Position numbers and translations under genes: made by a program
Notes under the pieces: generated by a model
Seen by the model: the letters and a program-made list of their open reading frames with translations, nothing else
Told to the model about the DNA's origin: nothing
Databases searched by the model: none
In this document: positions 26,740 through 35,874 of the stretch, one piece after another
Position numbering within the stretch: the first letter of the stretch is position 1
Layout of the letters: each line of letters opens with the position of its first letter
Assembly: GCA_030430535.1 (NCBI GenBank)
Contig: JAUIKY010000020.1
Location: 1-58,940, forward strand
Length of the DNA stretch: 58,940 nucleotides
Direction of reading: 5' to 3'
Source: Bacteroidia bacterium
GTDB taxonomy: Bacteria > Bacteroidota > Bacteroidia > Flavobacteriales > Flavobacteriaceae

Positions 26740-27640
26740 CTTGAACGAGTTTTTTTATACGGTTAAAATCTTCTTCTGAATGGAACGGAATGGTAATTTT
26801 TCCTTTACCGTTCTTAGAGACTTTAACGTCAATTTTATGCCCGAAGTATTCAGAAAATGCCGCAATGCCTTTTTTAACAAACTTTGGCATCTCTTCCTTT
26901 TCTGCTTTTTTGGCAGGGATTTCAATTTCCTCTGAAGTATTGTAAGTTCGTATCAAATTTTCAGTTTCGCGCACCGAAAGCTTGTTCGAAAGTATTTTTT
27001 CGTAAATATCCAATTGAACGCTTTGGTCTTCAATGGCAATTAAAGCACGGCCGTGGCCCATGGATATAAAACCGTCACGCATGCCGGTTTGGATGATGGG
27101 ATCCAACTTTAACAAACGCAAATAGTTGGTGATGGTAGAGCGTTTTTTGCCCACGCGCTCGCTCATTTGCTCTTGCGTTAGGTTGATTTCGTCAATTAAA
27201 CGTTGGTATGATAAGGCAATTTCAATTGGGTCTAAATCCTGGCGTTGGATGTTTTCTACCAAAGCCATTTCCAACGATTCTTGGTCGTTGGCAATCCTAA
27301 CATAAGCCGGAATGGTTTCCAAGCCCAATAATTTTGAAGCTCTAAAACGGCGTTCACCAGAAACCAATTGGTATTTATTAAGCCCTACTTTTCTAACCGT
27401 AATAGGTTGGATAATGCCCAGTTCTTTTACCGATGAAGCCAATTCGCGAAGCGATTCCTCACTAAAATTGGTTCGTGGCTGGAAAGGGTTCACTTCAATA
27501 AAATCTAAATCTAGCTCAACTATATTGCCAATAACTTTGTCGGCATTAGTATCTTGCGCCGATTGTATATCGTTATTCGGGTCTTTTAATAGCGCCGACA
27601 AACCTCTACCCAAAGCCTGTTTCTTAGTTGCCTTAGCCAT
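26726..27640 (-). CDS. parB: ParB/Spo0J chromosome-partition protein
   Basis: 304 aa. The N terminus KKQALGRGLSALL is typical. The CTPase/ParB-N domain shows NPFQPRTNFSEESLRELA, LGIIQPITVRKVG and LVSGERRFRASKLLG. A central helix-turn-helix (EQMSERVGKKRSTITNYLRL) recognises parS. The C-terminal dimerisation domain ends VKVSKNGKGKITIPFHSEED. It works with ParA (4 bp upstream) to segregate the origin. I could not find a clear parS palindrome in the window. Confidence 0.95.
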   Translation of the reverse strand: MAKATKKQALGRGLSALLKDPNNDIQSAQDTNADKVIGNIVELDLDFIEVNPFQPRTNFSEESLRELASSVKELGIIQPITVRKVGLNKYQLVSGERRFRASKLLGLETIPAYVRIANDQESLEMALVENIQRQDLDPIEIALSYQRLIDEINLTQEQMSERVGKKRSTITNYLRLLKLDPIIQTGMRDGFISMGHGRALIAIEDQSVQLDIYEKILSNKLSVRETENLIRTYNTSEEIEIPAKKAEKEEMPKFVKKGIAAFSEYFGHKIDVKVSKNGKGKITIPFHSEEDFNRIKKLVQGDSK

Positions 27641-27643
27641 AAT

Positions 27644-28408
27644 TTAGGAGTTTTTATTGATAATTTCTTTTGCCAAACTTAAGTAATTATTGGCGCCTTT
27701 ACTGGCCGCATCGTAATTAATAATGCTTTCGCCGTAGCTGGGCGCTTCACTTAATCTTACATTTCGTTGAATAATGGTTTGGAATACCATATCGTTAAAA
27801 TGCTTCTGTACTTCTTCAACCACTTGGTTAGATAGGCGTAAACGCGAATCGTACATGGTTAACAACAAACCTTCAATATCCAAATCGGCATTGTGTATTT
27901 TTTGAACGCTTTTTATGGTGTTTAACAGTTTGCCCAAGCCTTCAAGTGCAAAATATTCACACTGAATGGGGATGATTACCGAGTTTGAAGCCGTAAGCGC
28001 ATTTAGGGTCAATAAACCCAATGACGGAGCACAATCAATCAAAATGTAATCGTAATCGTCCTTTATGGGTTGCAGGGCCTTTTTAAGCATGTATTCCCGT
28101 TGGTCTTTATCAACGAGTTCAATTTCAATAGCCACCAAATCGATGTGGGCCGGAATGATGTCCAAATTGGGGGTTTCCGTTTTTATGATCGCTTCCTTGG
28201 CAATGTTGGAATGCTCTAACAGTTGGTAGGTTCCAATTTCAACCGACTCTACATCTATACCAATTCCTGAGGTTGCATTTGCCTGCGGATCGGCATCAAT
28301 AAGTAATACTTTTTTTTCGAGAACACCCAGTGAGGCTGCTAAATTCACCGAAGTAGTTGTTTTGCCTACGCCTCCTTTTTGATTAGCAATTGCAATGATT
28401 TTACCCAT
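27644..28408 (-). CDS. parA: ParA/Soj chromosome-partition ATPase
   Basis: 254 aa, the chromosomal ParA length. Deviant Walker A QKGGVGKTTTSVNLA at residues about 9-23 carries both lysines; LLIDADPQANATSG (Walker A') and YDYILIDCAPSLGLLTLNA (Walker B) follow. No N-terminal DNA-binding extension is present, as expected for a chromosomal Soj-type protein. It is the first gene of the parA-parB-DUF5683 unit. A 186-bp spacer separates it from the divergent T9SS gene. Confidence 0.96.
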   Translation of the reverse strand: MGKIIAIANQKGGVGKTTTSVNLAASLGVLEKKVLLIDADPQANATSGIGIDVESVEIGTYQLLEHSNIAKEAIIKTETPNLDIIPAHIDLVAIEIELVDKDQREYMLKKALQPIKDDYDYILIDCAPSLGLLTLNALTASNSVIIPIQCEYFALEGLGKLLNTIKSVQKIHNADLDIEGLLLTMYDSRLRLSNQVVEEVQKHFNDMVFQTIIQRNVRLSEAPSYGESIINYDAASKGANNYLSLAKEIINKNS

Positions 28409-28594
28409 TCATTATTCAGGTTTGATGAAGAGCAAAAATACGATTATTTATTAGGAATAAAAATGGAAAATGTTAATAGAGACAAGTTTGGTTTTTTGTC
28501 GAGGTTTTTGAAAAAATACGACGTTTTACGTATTCTTTCCTTTTTAATGGTTTTATAGGTTTGTGATTGATAATTAATTTTTTAAAAGATACAC

Positions 28595-29941
28595 ATGAAA
28601 TTAAAAATTACCTCAGTTCTACTTGTTTTAATAATGCATGTAAATGCCCAAAAATGGACATCAACGTTACCTGCTAACCCAGAGAAAATATTTAAAAGTG
28701 CTATTGTTTATGGCTATTTAAACGAAACGATTTTTGCATCAGGAAATGATGGCGTACAGTACTATAATAATTTCATATTTTCAACAGATAAAGGTAACAC
28801 GTGGAGTTCTCCTGCGCCAATATTCACTAATACATCTAACAAAGAGCAGGTAGCTCAGTTTCTAGGGGTGAAAGATAGGATGTATGCCGCGGTAAATTCA
28901 AATTTAGGTTATAAGTACTATTATTCAACAGACAACGGAAGTACTTGGGTATTAGATACCGATGGTTTGCCCGGTAGATATACAGCCTCAACCGAACCGG
29001 AGTATAAAGATGCTTTTGTCTTGGCTAAATTAAGTGAAGATTATATTGTAGCTTACAACACGAGCACTTCTAATTTTGCCTATTATAAAAAAATTGGTGA
29101 TCCAGTATGGAAAACCTTGAAGACCTACCCTAATAGCTATTACAATATTCATACGGCTTTTACATCAATCGGCAATACTTGGTTTGCACTAAATCAAGGG
29201 TACGTGAATAATCAAGATGAAAAAATAACAAAGTCAACCGATTTCGGGGAGACCTGGCAACCCATTTCAAAAACTGGACTTCCTGCTAATTTTGAAGGTG
29301 GCTTTTTGGTATCCAACAATCAAGATAAATTGTTTTATGGAGCAGGCAGTACTGATACTAATACCACGGACGTTTATGTTTCTGAAGATGAGGGTGCTAC
29401 TTGGGTAAAGACCAATGCGGGTCAATTAGGAAATGTTGAGGGCGAAACCAATCTAATATCAAATATTTATGCAACAAACAACGATGTTGTTGTAACCTAT
29501 TATTTTCCTGGTTTTGAGGACGCGCCAAGGTATTTGTATTCTAATACAGAGAATGTACTTTTTAATCATGGAGATGTATCAGGAATTGTTGGAGGTGGCC
29601 CTTTCACGGGAAAAAGCTTTTTTGATATCGATGGACAGTTTTACGCTATGTTCAGGTATATTTTATACACGACAAACACCGGGACGTTAACAGCGGCAAA
29701 AAAGGATTTCTCACAACAGCTAAAGATATATCCAAACCCAGCAACCGATAACATTAATATAAATTCAGAAGCAATTTCTTTCGATTGGAAACTTTACAGC
29801 CTTACGGGAGCCGTGGTTTTGTCCGGTAGCCATAACGGTGGAAGTTTGAGGGGATTCAAGATCAATATCGGAAATATTGGTAAAGGAGTATATATGTTCG
29901 TGACTAGTGAAGGGTATAATGAAAAAATAGTAGTAAAATAA
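28595..29941 (+). CDS. Secreted BNR/sortilin-like propeller protein with a T9SS sorting tail
   Basis: 448 aa. After a Sec signal (ITSVLLVLIMHVNAQ) the body contains repeated Asp-box motifs, S-x-D-x-G-x-T-W: FSTDKGNTW, STDNGSTW, STDFGETW and SEDEGATW, typical of sialidase or VPS10/sortilin propellers. The C-terminal 75 residues are a type A type IX secretion signal (LKIYPNPATDNININ, GKGVYMFVTSEGYNEKIVVK). It should be secreted or fixed to the cell surface. No catalytic Arg triad or neighbour identifies a substrate. It stands alone between parA and the methylmalonyl-CoA mutase genes. Confidence 0.85.
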   Translation: MKLKITSVLLVLIMHVNAQKWTSTLPANPEKIFKSAIVYGYLNETIFASGNDGVQYYNNFIFSTDKGNTWSSPAPIFTNTSNKEQVAQFLGVKDRMYAAVNSNLGYKYYYSTDNGSTWVLDTDGLPGRYTASTEPEYKDAFVLAKLSEDYIVAYNTSTSNFAYYKKIGDPVWKTLKTYPNSYYNIHTAFTSIGNTWFALNQGYVNNQDEKITKSTDFGETWQPISKTGLPANFEGGFLVSNNQDKLFYGAGSTDTNTTDVYVSEDEGATWVKTNAGQLGNVEGETNLISNIYATNNDVVVTYYFPGFEDAPRYLYSNTENVLFNHGDVSGIVGGGPFTGKSFFDIDGQFYAMFRYILYTTNTGTLTAAKKDFSQQLKIYPNPATDNININSEAISFDWKLYSLTGAVVLSGSHNGGSLRGFKINIGNIGKGVYMFVTSEGYNEKIVVK

Positions 29942-29979
29942 AGAAGCTGATTGGCTGAATGCCCTCAAATAACATTCAA

Positions 29980-32142
29980 TTAATCCATTAAAATCTCCAA
30001 GACCTGCACGGCAGCATCGCTTATTTTTGTGCCTGGTCCAAATACGGCAACCACACCGGCATTGAATAAAAACTGGTAGTCCCGCTTTGGAATCACCCCG
30101 CCAACAATAACTAAAATATCCTCTCGTCCGTAAGTTTTTAATTCTTCAATCACTTGCGGAACGAGGGTTTTATGACCGGCTGCTTGCGAAGATATGCCTA
30201 ATATATGCACATCGTTTTCAACGGCCTGTTTGGCCACTTCCTTAGGGGTTTGAAACAGCGGAGCAATATCGACATCAAAACCTACATCGGCATAACCCGT
30301 GGCGACCACTTTGGCACCGCGGTCGTGGCCGTCTTGTCCCATTTTGGCAATCATGATGCGTGGGCGGCGGCCTTCATGCTCGGCAAAGGCATCGGCCATT
30401 TGCTGTGCCTTTTTAAAACTGTTGTCGTCTTTTATCTCTTTGCTGTACACGCCCGAAAATGATTTTATTTGTGCTTGATGCCTGCCAAATACGGTTTCCA
30501 ATGCCAGACTGATTTCACCAAGTGTGGCCCGTTCTTTGGCAGCTTCTACTGCTGAAGCTAGTAAATTGGAATTCCCATGAAAGTGGGCATCTTTCGATTT
30601 GTCTCCCCCCGAATTTATGGAAAATTTAGCGGCTTCAGTCAAATTCAATAAGGCTTCTTCAACTTTTTTGGAATTCCGAGTGGCTTTAATGCGGTTTAAC
30701 CGTTCTATTTGTTGATTTCGCACCGTTTGGTTGTCCACTTCCAGAATGGATATGGGTGCTTCGTTGTTGGGCTCGTATTGGTTCACACCAACAATAATAT
30801 CCTTTCCAGAATCGATTCGGGCTTGTTTTCTGGCGGCGGCTTCCTCAATGCGTAATTTGGGAATTCCCGCTTCAATGGCTTTAGTCATACCACCTAATTC
30901 TTCAACTTCCTCAATGAGTTGCCAAGCCTTTTGGGCAATGTCGTGCGTTAATTTTTCAAGATAATAACTACCGGCCCAAGGGTCAACAGTTTTTGTAATT
31001 TGGGTTTCTTTCTGTAAAAATAGCTGTGTGTTTCGGGCTATCCGGGCCGAGAAATCGGTGGGCAGCGCAATGGCTTCGTCCAGCGCGTTGGTGTGCAGAC
31101 TTTGCGTGCCACCAAAAGCTGCTGCTGCCGCTTCAATGGTGGTTCGGGCCACGTTATTAAACGGGTCTTGCTCGGTTAAGCTCCAGCCAGACGTTTGGCA
31201 ATGGGTGCGTAAAGACAGCGATTTTTCATTTTTTGGTTTGAACTGTTTTACCAATTTGGCCCAAAGCATTCGTGCGGCGCGCATTTTGGCAATTTCCATA
31301 AAATGGTTCATGCCAATGCCCCAAAAGAAGGATAGGCGCGGTGCAAAATCATCAATGTCCAGTCCCGCTTTTAGTCCAGTTCTAATGTATTCCAAACCAT
31401 CCGCCAGTGTGTAAGCCAACTCAATATCGCAGGTGGCTCCGGCTTCTTGCATGTGGTAGCCCGAAATGCTGATGCTATTGAATTTGGGCATGTGCTTACT
31501 GGTATATTCAAAAATATCGGAAATGATTTTCATGGAGGGCGATGGCGGATAAATATATGTATTCCGCACCATGAATTCCTTTAAAATATCGTTTTGTATG
31601 GTGCCTGTTAATTGTTCTGGTTTTACACCCTGTTCTTCGGCAGCCACAATATAAAAAGCCATAATGGGCAAAACAGCGCCGTTCATGGTCATGGAAACAC
31701 TCATTTTATACAACGGAATTTGGTCGAAGAGTATTTTCATGTCCTCTACCGTATCAATAGCAACACCTGCTTTTCCTACATCACCGATTACGCGCTCGTG
31801 GTCGCTATCGTACCCACGATGTGTAGCGAGGTCGAAGGCTACGGAAAGCCCTTTTTGTCCGCCCTCTAAATTGCGTCGGTAAAAGGCGTTGCTTTCTTCG
31901 GCGGTTGAAAACCCTGCGTATTGCCTTATGGTCCATGGTTTGTAAACAAACATGGTGCTGTAAGGCCCACGGAGATTAGGCGTGATGCCCCCTGCAAAGT
32001 TTAAATGGTCCAGTCCTTCAACATCTTTTTTTGAATACACCGATTTCACCTCAATCCCTTCGGCGGTTTGAATAGTTGATGCTTCCGGGTTCTGGTTTTC
32101 GGTTTCTGACTTTAATTCGATATGTTGAAGTTGCTTTCTCAA
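29980..32142 (-). CDS. scpA: Methylmalonyl-CoA mutase, large (catalytic) subunit
   Basis: 720 aa. A TIM barrel with [39 protein letters not shown] and [19 protein letters not shown] is followed by the C-terminal B12-binding domain, whose lower-ligand motif [15 protein letters not shown] supplies the His that replaces dimethylbenzimidazole; GGVIPKRDY is the second cobalamin contact. It interconverts succinyl-CoA and R-methylmalonyl-CoA with the small subunit at 32828-34255. Between them lies an unrelated lipoprotein gene on the same strand. Confidence 0.96.
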   Translation of the reverse strand: MRKQLQHIELKSETENQNPEASTIQTAEGIEVKSVYSKKDVEGLDHLNFAGGITPNLRGPYSTMFVYKPWTIRQYAGFSTAEESNAFYRRNLEGGQKGLSVAFDLATHRGYDSDHERVIGDVGKAGVAIDTVEDMKILFDQIPLYKMSVSMTMNGAVLPIMAFYIVAAEEQGVKPEQLTGTIQNDILKEFMVRNTYIYPPSPSMKIISDIFEYTSKHMPKFNSISISGYHMQEAGATCDIELAYTLADGLEYIRTGLKAGLDIDDFAPRLSFFWGIGMNHFMEIAKMRAARMLWAKLVKQFKPKNEKSLSLRTHCQTSGWSLTEQDPFNNVARTTIEAAAAAFGGTQSLHTNALDEAIALPTDFSARIARNTQLFLQKETQITKTVDPWAGSYYLEKLTHDIAQKAWQLIEEVEELGGMTKAIEAGIPKLRIEEAAARKQARIDSGKDIIVGVNQYEPNNEAPISILEVDNQTVRNQQIERLNRIKATRNSKKVEEALLNLTEAAKFSINSGGDKSKDAHFHGNSNLLASAVEAAKERATLGEISLALETVFGRHQAQIKSFSGVYSKEIKDDNSFKKAQQMADAFAEHEGRRPRIMIAKMGQDGHDRGAKVVATGYADVGFDVDIAPLFQTPKEVAKQAVENDVHILGISSQAAGHKTLVPQVIEELKTYGREDILVIVGGVIPKRDYQFLFNAGVVAVFGPGTKISDAAVQVLEILMD

Positions 32143-32145
32143 ATT

Positions 32146-32838
32146 TTAATTGTGGTTATGTCCTGCGTGCGGATCAACGGGAGCGGGTTTTGGTGTTTTG
32201 TTGAAATCGACTTTTTCTTCTACAACAGGGCGGTCAAAATTCACTTTTGAAAAATCGACATCGAACATTTTAGCATAAAATAAATCGAGCGCGATATAAA
32301 GCGCCAAATATTTATCATTCATGGCCGAACTGTATTTTGTGGTAAGGGGAACACCAAAAAGTTTGGGTGCCATGGTGTTGGTTGATAATAGGGCGTCCAA
32401 TGTGGTTTTTAAGGCCTGATTTTTAAGGTTGCTTGCTATGCAGCCCATGGTTTTGCTATTGTAGTTAAAATGGCTTTTGGTGTTGTTGGCGTCCCAAAGG
32501 TCGTTTTCGTTTTTTAAGGCTTGAAACACTTCGTAAGTGTGTTTTGATACGATGTCTTCAAATTTTAATTGGGAATAAACCGAAGTTCTTATGGTTTGCG
32601 AATATGCCCTAACCAAGGAAGCGTTGGGGTTGCTCTGCTTTTGATGATTTAAAATATCGTTTTCGAAGGCATAGACTGCTTCGTTCAATAATTTGGAATT
32701 GACACCCTCGCAGGTGATAAGGGCAGGCTTGTCGGCATACTTGTAATCTGTAAAAGATAGGTCTTTTTTACAGCTGCTTAAAGTGATAATAGATAAAAAA
32801 GTGATTAAGGTAATTTTCAGGTTCATTTTAATGTTCAT
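32146..32838 (-). CDS. Lipoprotein of unknown function with His-rich tail
   Basis: 230 aa (226 from ATG 32826). The lipoprotein signal ends ITLSSCKKDL. The mature part is helical and contains TMGCIASNLKNQALK and YLALYIALDLFYAKM. The extreme C terminus DPHAGHNHN is His-rich and could bind metal, as similar tails in small periplasmic proteins do. I do not recognise a family. The first 11 bp overlap the end of mutA, and it ends 3 bp before scpA, so it is wedged within the mutase operon. Confidence 0.75.
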   Translation of the reverse strand: MNIKMNLKITLITFLSIITLSSCKKDLSFTDYKYADKPALITCEGVNSKLLNEAVYAFENDILNHQKQSNPNASLVRAYSQTIRTSVYSQLKFEDIVSKHTYEVFQALKNENDLWDANNTKSHFNYNSKTMGCIASNLKNQALKTTLDALLSTNTMAPKLFGVPLTTKYSSAMNDKYLALYIALDLFYAKMFDVDFSKVNFDRPVVEEKVDFNKTPKPAPVDPHAGHNHN

Positions 32839-34255
32839 GTTTTAATCGTTTTTGTTCTAAAGATTCAGCTAAACGTTTTTCTATTATGGGTTCAATTAAT
32901 GTTTTTCTGGGGTTTGTTTTAACGAACGGATAAAGTTCCAGTTCGTTTTTTATTCTGTCGTCAGGATTTTGGTGCTTATTGGTGCCTACCAAAACTGTTT
33001 CTTTATTGTTGAACTGCTCTTGTTCTTTTGCGGCACTTTCTTTTATTTTCTTTTGAATGATACCGTTTTTTAACTGTTTTAAAAAACCACCTTGGCTTTC
33101 AATATCCTTAAAAAGGATTAATGCTTTTTCGGCCAACTGGTTAGTTAGGCTTTCAATGTAATAAGCACCGTCGGCGGGATTATCGACTACATCAAAATAA
33201 CTTTCATGTTTTAAAATGAGCAATTGATTTCTGGCAATACGTTCACCAAAAGTATTGGTTTTATGAAAAATGGCATCGTAGGGCATATTGCAAATGGTGT
33301 TGGCCCCGCCCAAAATGGCACTCATGCACTCGGTGGTGGTGCGCAGCATATTGGTGTTGTAGTCGTATAGTGTTTTATTGCGTTTGCTGGGGGTGGCAAA
33401 AATATGGCAATTGGTGTTAGCGTTATATTCATCGGCCAAGGTTTTCCAGAGTTTTCGCAAGGCGCGTAGTTTGGCGATTTCAAAAAAGTAGTTGGTGCCT
33501 ATGGAAACATTGAAATTAAAATAAAAAGATTGCCACACTTCGGCTCCGCTCTGTGCAGGCTCTATTTCATTCCTCGCAATGACAGTATTGTGAAGTTGAT
33601 TGAGATATTCATTGGCGTGTGCCAAGCCATAGGCTAGTTGCTGAACCATATTGGCACCGGCATTTTGGTAAAGCGACATATCAATTGAAAATGATTTTGT
33701 GCTTTTAACAATGCTTTCGAATTGCTGAAAATCGTGGTTCAGCGATTTAAACCAATTTCCGGTTTTGGCCAAATTCCCAATAACATCGGTTTCGATGTAA
33801 ATTTTAGGTTTCACTTCGGCTCCGCTCAGTGAACGGGAAGAAATGGCCATGAGTTTGTTTGTGAAAACTTCAGAAAGAAATAGCGGTTTGATATGAACGG
33901 TGACCGAAGCTAAATCGATATTCCTCAATAGTTCTTCAATTGAAATATCTTCAGAAGGAATGATGAAAAAAATGCTTTCGGCACCCCGATTGATGGCATC
34001 GATAGCCATGGCGTTCGATTTTTCAACTTGGGCGACATAAATGGATTGGCAAATCTTCCATTGTGATGCTTTGGTATTTGATATTTCGGGAAGAAATTCA
34101 AAATCATCGGCATGGTAAAATGGTTTCACATCAATACCCTCGTTCGATTTCCAAATGAGCTTGCTGTAATCGGCTCCTTGTAAATCGAACTGTATTTTTT
34201 GTTTCCATTGTTTGGCAGAAACGTCGTTAAATTCGCTGAATAGCGATTTAGTCAT
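32828..34255 (-). CDS. mutA: Methylmalonyl-CoA mutase, small (non-catalytic) subunit
   Basis: 475 aa. It shares the mutase barrel pattern with the large subunit (AKQWKQKIQFDLQGADY, YFFEIAKLRALRKLWKTLAD, NPADGAYYIESLTNQLAEKA) but lacks the C-terminal cobalamin domain, as expected of the beta subunit. It is oddly marked by two in-frame segments encoded by a dispersed repeat: SLSGAEV at residues 142-148 and VIARNEIEPAQSGAEV at 225-240. Both contain the DNA string GAGCGGAGCCGAAGTG. It overlaps divIC by 8 bp at its start and the lipoprotein gene by 11 bp at its end. Confidence 0.92.
   Translation of the reverse strand: MTKSLFSEFNDVSAKQWKQKIQFDLQGADYSKLIWKSNEGIDVKPFYHADDFEFLPEISNTKASQWKICQSIYVAQVEKSNAMAIDAINRGAESIFFIIPSEDISIEELLRNIDLASVTVHIKPLFLSEVFTNKLMAISSRSLSGAEVKPKIYIETDVIGNLAKTGNWFKSLNHDFQQFESIVKSTKSFSIDMSLYQNAGANMVQQLAYGLAHANEYLNQLHNTVIARNEIEPAQSGAEVWQSFYFNFNVSIGTNYFFEIAKLRALRKLWKTLADEYNANTNCHIFATPSKRNKTLYDYNTNMLRTTTECMSAILGGANTICNMPYDAIFHKTNTFGERIARNQLLILKHESYFDVVDNPADGAYYIESLTNQLAEKALILFKDIESQGGFLKQLKNGIIQKKIKESAAKEQEQFNNKETVLVGTNKHQNPDDRIKNELELYPFVKTNPRKTLIEPIIEKRLAESLEQKRLKHEH
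33536..33586 (-). repeat. REP-like repeat translated inside mutA, copy 1
   Basis: On the minus strand it begins ACTGTCATTGCGAGGAATGA, continues to GAGCCTGCACAG and ends AGCGGAGCCGAAGTG. This is a full-length form of the flavobacterial dispersed repeat 'GTCATTGCGAGG...GAGCGGAGCCGAAGTG'. It is in frame and encodes TVIARNEIEPAQSGAEV. Confidence 0.7.
33812..33832 (-). repeat. REP-like repeat translated inside mutA, copy 2 (3' part only)
   Basis: TCACTGAGCGGAGCCGAAGT on the minus strand is the 3' part of the same repeat and encodes SLSGAEV in frame. It shares the 16-base GAGCGGAGCCGAAGTG string with copy 1. Confidence 0.65.
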
Positions 34256-34571
34256 CGTCCTCGGTTTTTAAACTGTCTTCGTACTCAATAATATAAATTT
34301 CTTCGTTGTCGCGTTTCATGTAATATTCTTCACGGGCGAATTTTTCCATGCCTTCTTCGGTGCTCAATTTTTTTAAATCGGCTTTGTCTTTTTCAATTTC
34401 CTTTCTATAGTACTCCTTTTCGTTTTCCAAATCTTCAATTTCGGTATTCAGCTCATGGTGGATCAACCAAGAATTGGCATCGAAAAAAAGCATCCAAACG
34501 ACAAACACCACTAAAATAAGCAGAAAAATATTCTTAAAAGGTTTTAAGTATTTATTGTTTTTTAGGTTCAT
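34248..34571 (-). CDS. FtsB/DivIC-family septum-formation protein
   Basis: 107 aa bitopic membrane protein: a short basic cytosolic start (LKNNKYLKPFKN), a membrane helix (IFLLILVVFVVWMLFF), then a coiled coil with NTEIEDLENEKEYYRKEIEK and the DivIC-type LSTEEGMEKFAREEYYMKRD. DivIC/FtsB bridges the divisome with FtsL and FtsQ. It lies 2 bp after udk and overlaps mutA, so cell division and propionate metabolism genes share a transcript, an arrangement seen in other Flavobacteriia. Confidence 0.88.
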   Translation of the reverse strand: MNLKNNKYLKPFKNIFLLILVVFVVWMLFFDANSWLIHHELNTEIEDLENEKEYYRKEIEKDKADLKKLSTEEGMEKFAREEYYMKRDNEEIYIIEYEDSLKTEDDD

Positions 34572-34573
34572 GT

Positions 34574-35179
34574 TTAGAGTTTTTGGGTAATTATGGTTCT
34601 TACAATATCAACCGCCACCGTGTTGTATTTGTTATTGGGGATAATAATATCTGCAAATTCTTTCATAGGTTCGATAAATTGGTTGTGCATAGGTTTTAGT
34701 GTAGTTTGGTAGCGGTTTAAAACCTCATCCAAATCGCGGCCGCGTTCTGAAATATCGCGTTTCAGCCTGCGGATTAATCGCTCATCGGTATCGGCATGTA
34801 CAAACACTTTTATATCGAACATGTCCCTTAATTCGGGGTTCGACAACACTAAAATGCCCTCAACAATCATTACTTTTCGTGGTTGAGTTAAAACTGTTTT
34901 GGCCGTACGGTTGTGTTCCACAAAGGAGTAAACGGGTTGGTGGATAGGGTTCCCCATTTTAAGTTCCTGTAAATGCGCCGTTAACAACTCAAAATCGATA
35001 GACCTTGGGTGGTCAAAATTAATTTTAACACGCTCATCAAAGCTTAAATGGGAGGTGTCTTTGTAATACGAGTCTTGCGAAAGAATTCCTACTTCGCCTT
35101 GTGGTAACTCATTCAATATCTGATTAACCACGGTGGTTTTTCCGCAGCCCGTACCACCCGCAATTCCAATTATGAGCAT
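34574..35179 (-). CDS. udk: Uridine kinase
   Basis: 201 aa. P-loop GIAGGTGCGKTTVVNQIL at residues 5-22. The family segments ILSQDSYYKDTSHLSFDERV, NFDHPRSIDFELL and VYSFVEHNRT for nucleoside binding, and RRLKRDISERGRDL (lid) follow. It phosphorylates uridine and cytidine in pyrimidine salvage. It heads the udk-divIC-mutA-lipoprotein-scpA unit. Promoter -7 box at 35196-35203. Confidence 0.95.
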   Translation of the reverse strand: MLIIGIAGGTGCGKTTVVNQILNELPQGEVGILSQDSYYKDTSHLSFDERVKINFDHPRSIDFELLTAHLQELKMGNPIHQPVYSFVEHNRTAKTVLTQPRKVMIVEGILVLSNPELRDMFDIKVFVHADTDERLIRRLKRDISERGRDLDEVLNRYQTTLKPMHNQFIEPMKEFADIIIPNNKYNTVAVDIVRTIITQKL

Positions 35180-35195
35180 GATTTTTGGCTTTTTA

Positions 35196-35203
35196 CAAAG
35201 TTA
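35196..35203 (-). promoter_or_regulatory. -7 promoter box for the udk operon
   Basis: Read on the minus strand the sequence is TAACTTTG, a perfect TAnnTTTG match 16 bp upstream of the udk ATG. The dispersed repeat copy B begins 7 bp upstream, so the repeat would supply the -33 region. Confidence 0.55.
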
Positions 35204-35209
35204 GTTAAA

Positions 35210-35360
35210 GAACCCATTTAAACTTTTTCAATAGGCTAAAAAATTGACTTTTTTTGCCCATTCATCGTCTTTTTTTCTTCCGTAGCACTGCTATGAAACT
35301 CAAAAAAAGCCTTCAACTGAACAAAAAAACTTCTAATTTTAGCTTCAATCCAAAAAGCTT
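35210..35360. repeat. Dispersed repeat, copy B, upstream of udk
   Basis: Shares its two ends with 7057-7180 (GAACCCATTTA-ACTTTTTCAA on the left, CAACTGA-CAAAAA and ATTTTAGCTTCAAT on the right). Its extra middle has an imperfect inverted repeat CTTTTTTT...CGTAGCA-C-TGCTATG...AAAAAAAG (about 35268-35309). No coding potential is seen. Confidence 0.7.
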
Positions 35361-35400
35361 AAATGAGTTCTGAATCAAAAATCTTTAAGGGTTAACCATT

Positions 35401-35817
35401 TTATTTTTTCACTTTGGCTACTTCGGCTTCGGAAACAATCTTGTCGTTTTTATTGCCCCAGCTATTGGTAATGTAGTTCATCACATCGGCTACCTCGTCA
35501 TCACTCAATCCCATCGGCGCCATAAACCCATTGTATTTTTGGCCATTGACCACAATTTCACCTTTTTGGCCGTATTTGATGCCTTTTATGCTCGCCGTTC
35601 GGTTGTTCATTAAGTAATCGGACTTTGCCAACGGCGGATAGGTTTTTCTAATACCCTCGCCCGACGGCATGTGGCACGATACGCAAAAATCTTGATAGAT
35701 TTCAGCACCCCGTTCAATGCTTTCTTCCAATGGCGAATTTTGAGTATAATGGTTTGTTTTATTAGGAAAGAGCAGTGTTGATGTTACTGTTAATATACAA
35801 ACAATTAAGATTTTCAT
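35401..35817 (-). CDS. Periplasmic c-type cytochrome
   Basis: 138 aa. A signal peptide (LIVCILTVTSTLLF) is followed by a single class-I cytochrome domain. The haem-binding motif is CVSCH near residue 45, and NGFMAPMGLSDDEVADVMNY supplies the Met axial ligand. It is the last of three minus-strand genes with the sugar dehydrogenase and the TonB-dependent receptor, so it is the likely electron acceptor of the dehydrogenase. Confidence 0.88.
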   Translation of the reverse strand: MKILIVCILTVTSTLLFPNKTNHYTQNSPLEESIERGAEIYQDFCVSCHMPSGEGIRKTYPPLAKSDYLMNNRTASIKGIKYGQKGEIVVNGQKYNGFMAPMGLSDDEVADVMNYITNSWGNKNDKIVSEAEVAKVKK

Positions 35818-35874
35818 TGGGTTTTGTTTTTTTGAGCAATTTTGGGTTAAATGGTGATTTGTCTATTGTAAGAC

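Noticed and set aside
28409-28594. parS site near parA
   Set aside because: TACGACGTTTTACGTA at about 28517-28532 is only partly symmetrical and does not resemble known parS palindromes.
28595-29941. True sialidase
   Set aside because: Asp-box repeats are present, but the catalytic Arg triad and the Tyr/Glu pair of sialidases are not recognisable.
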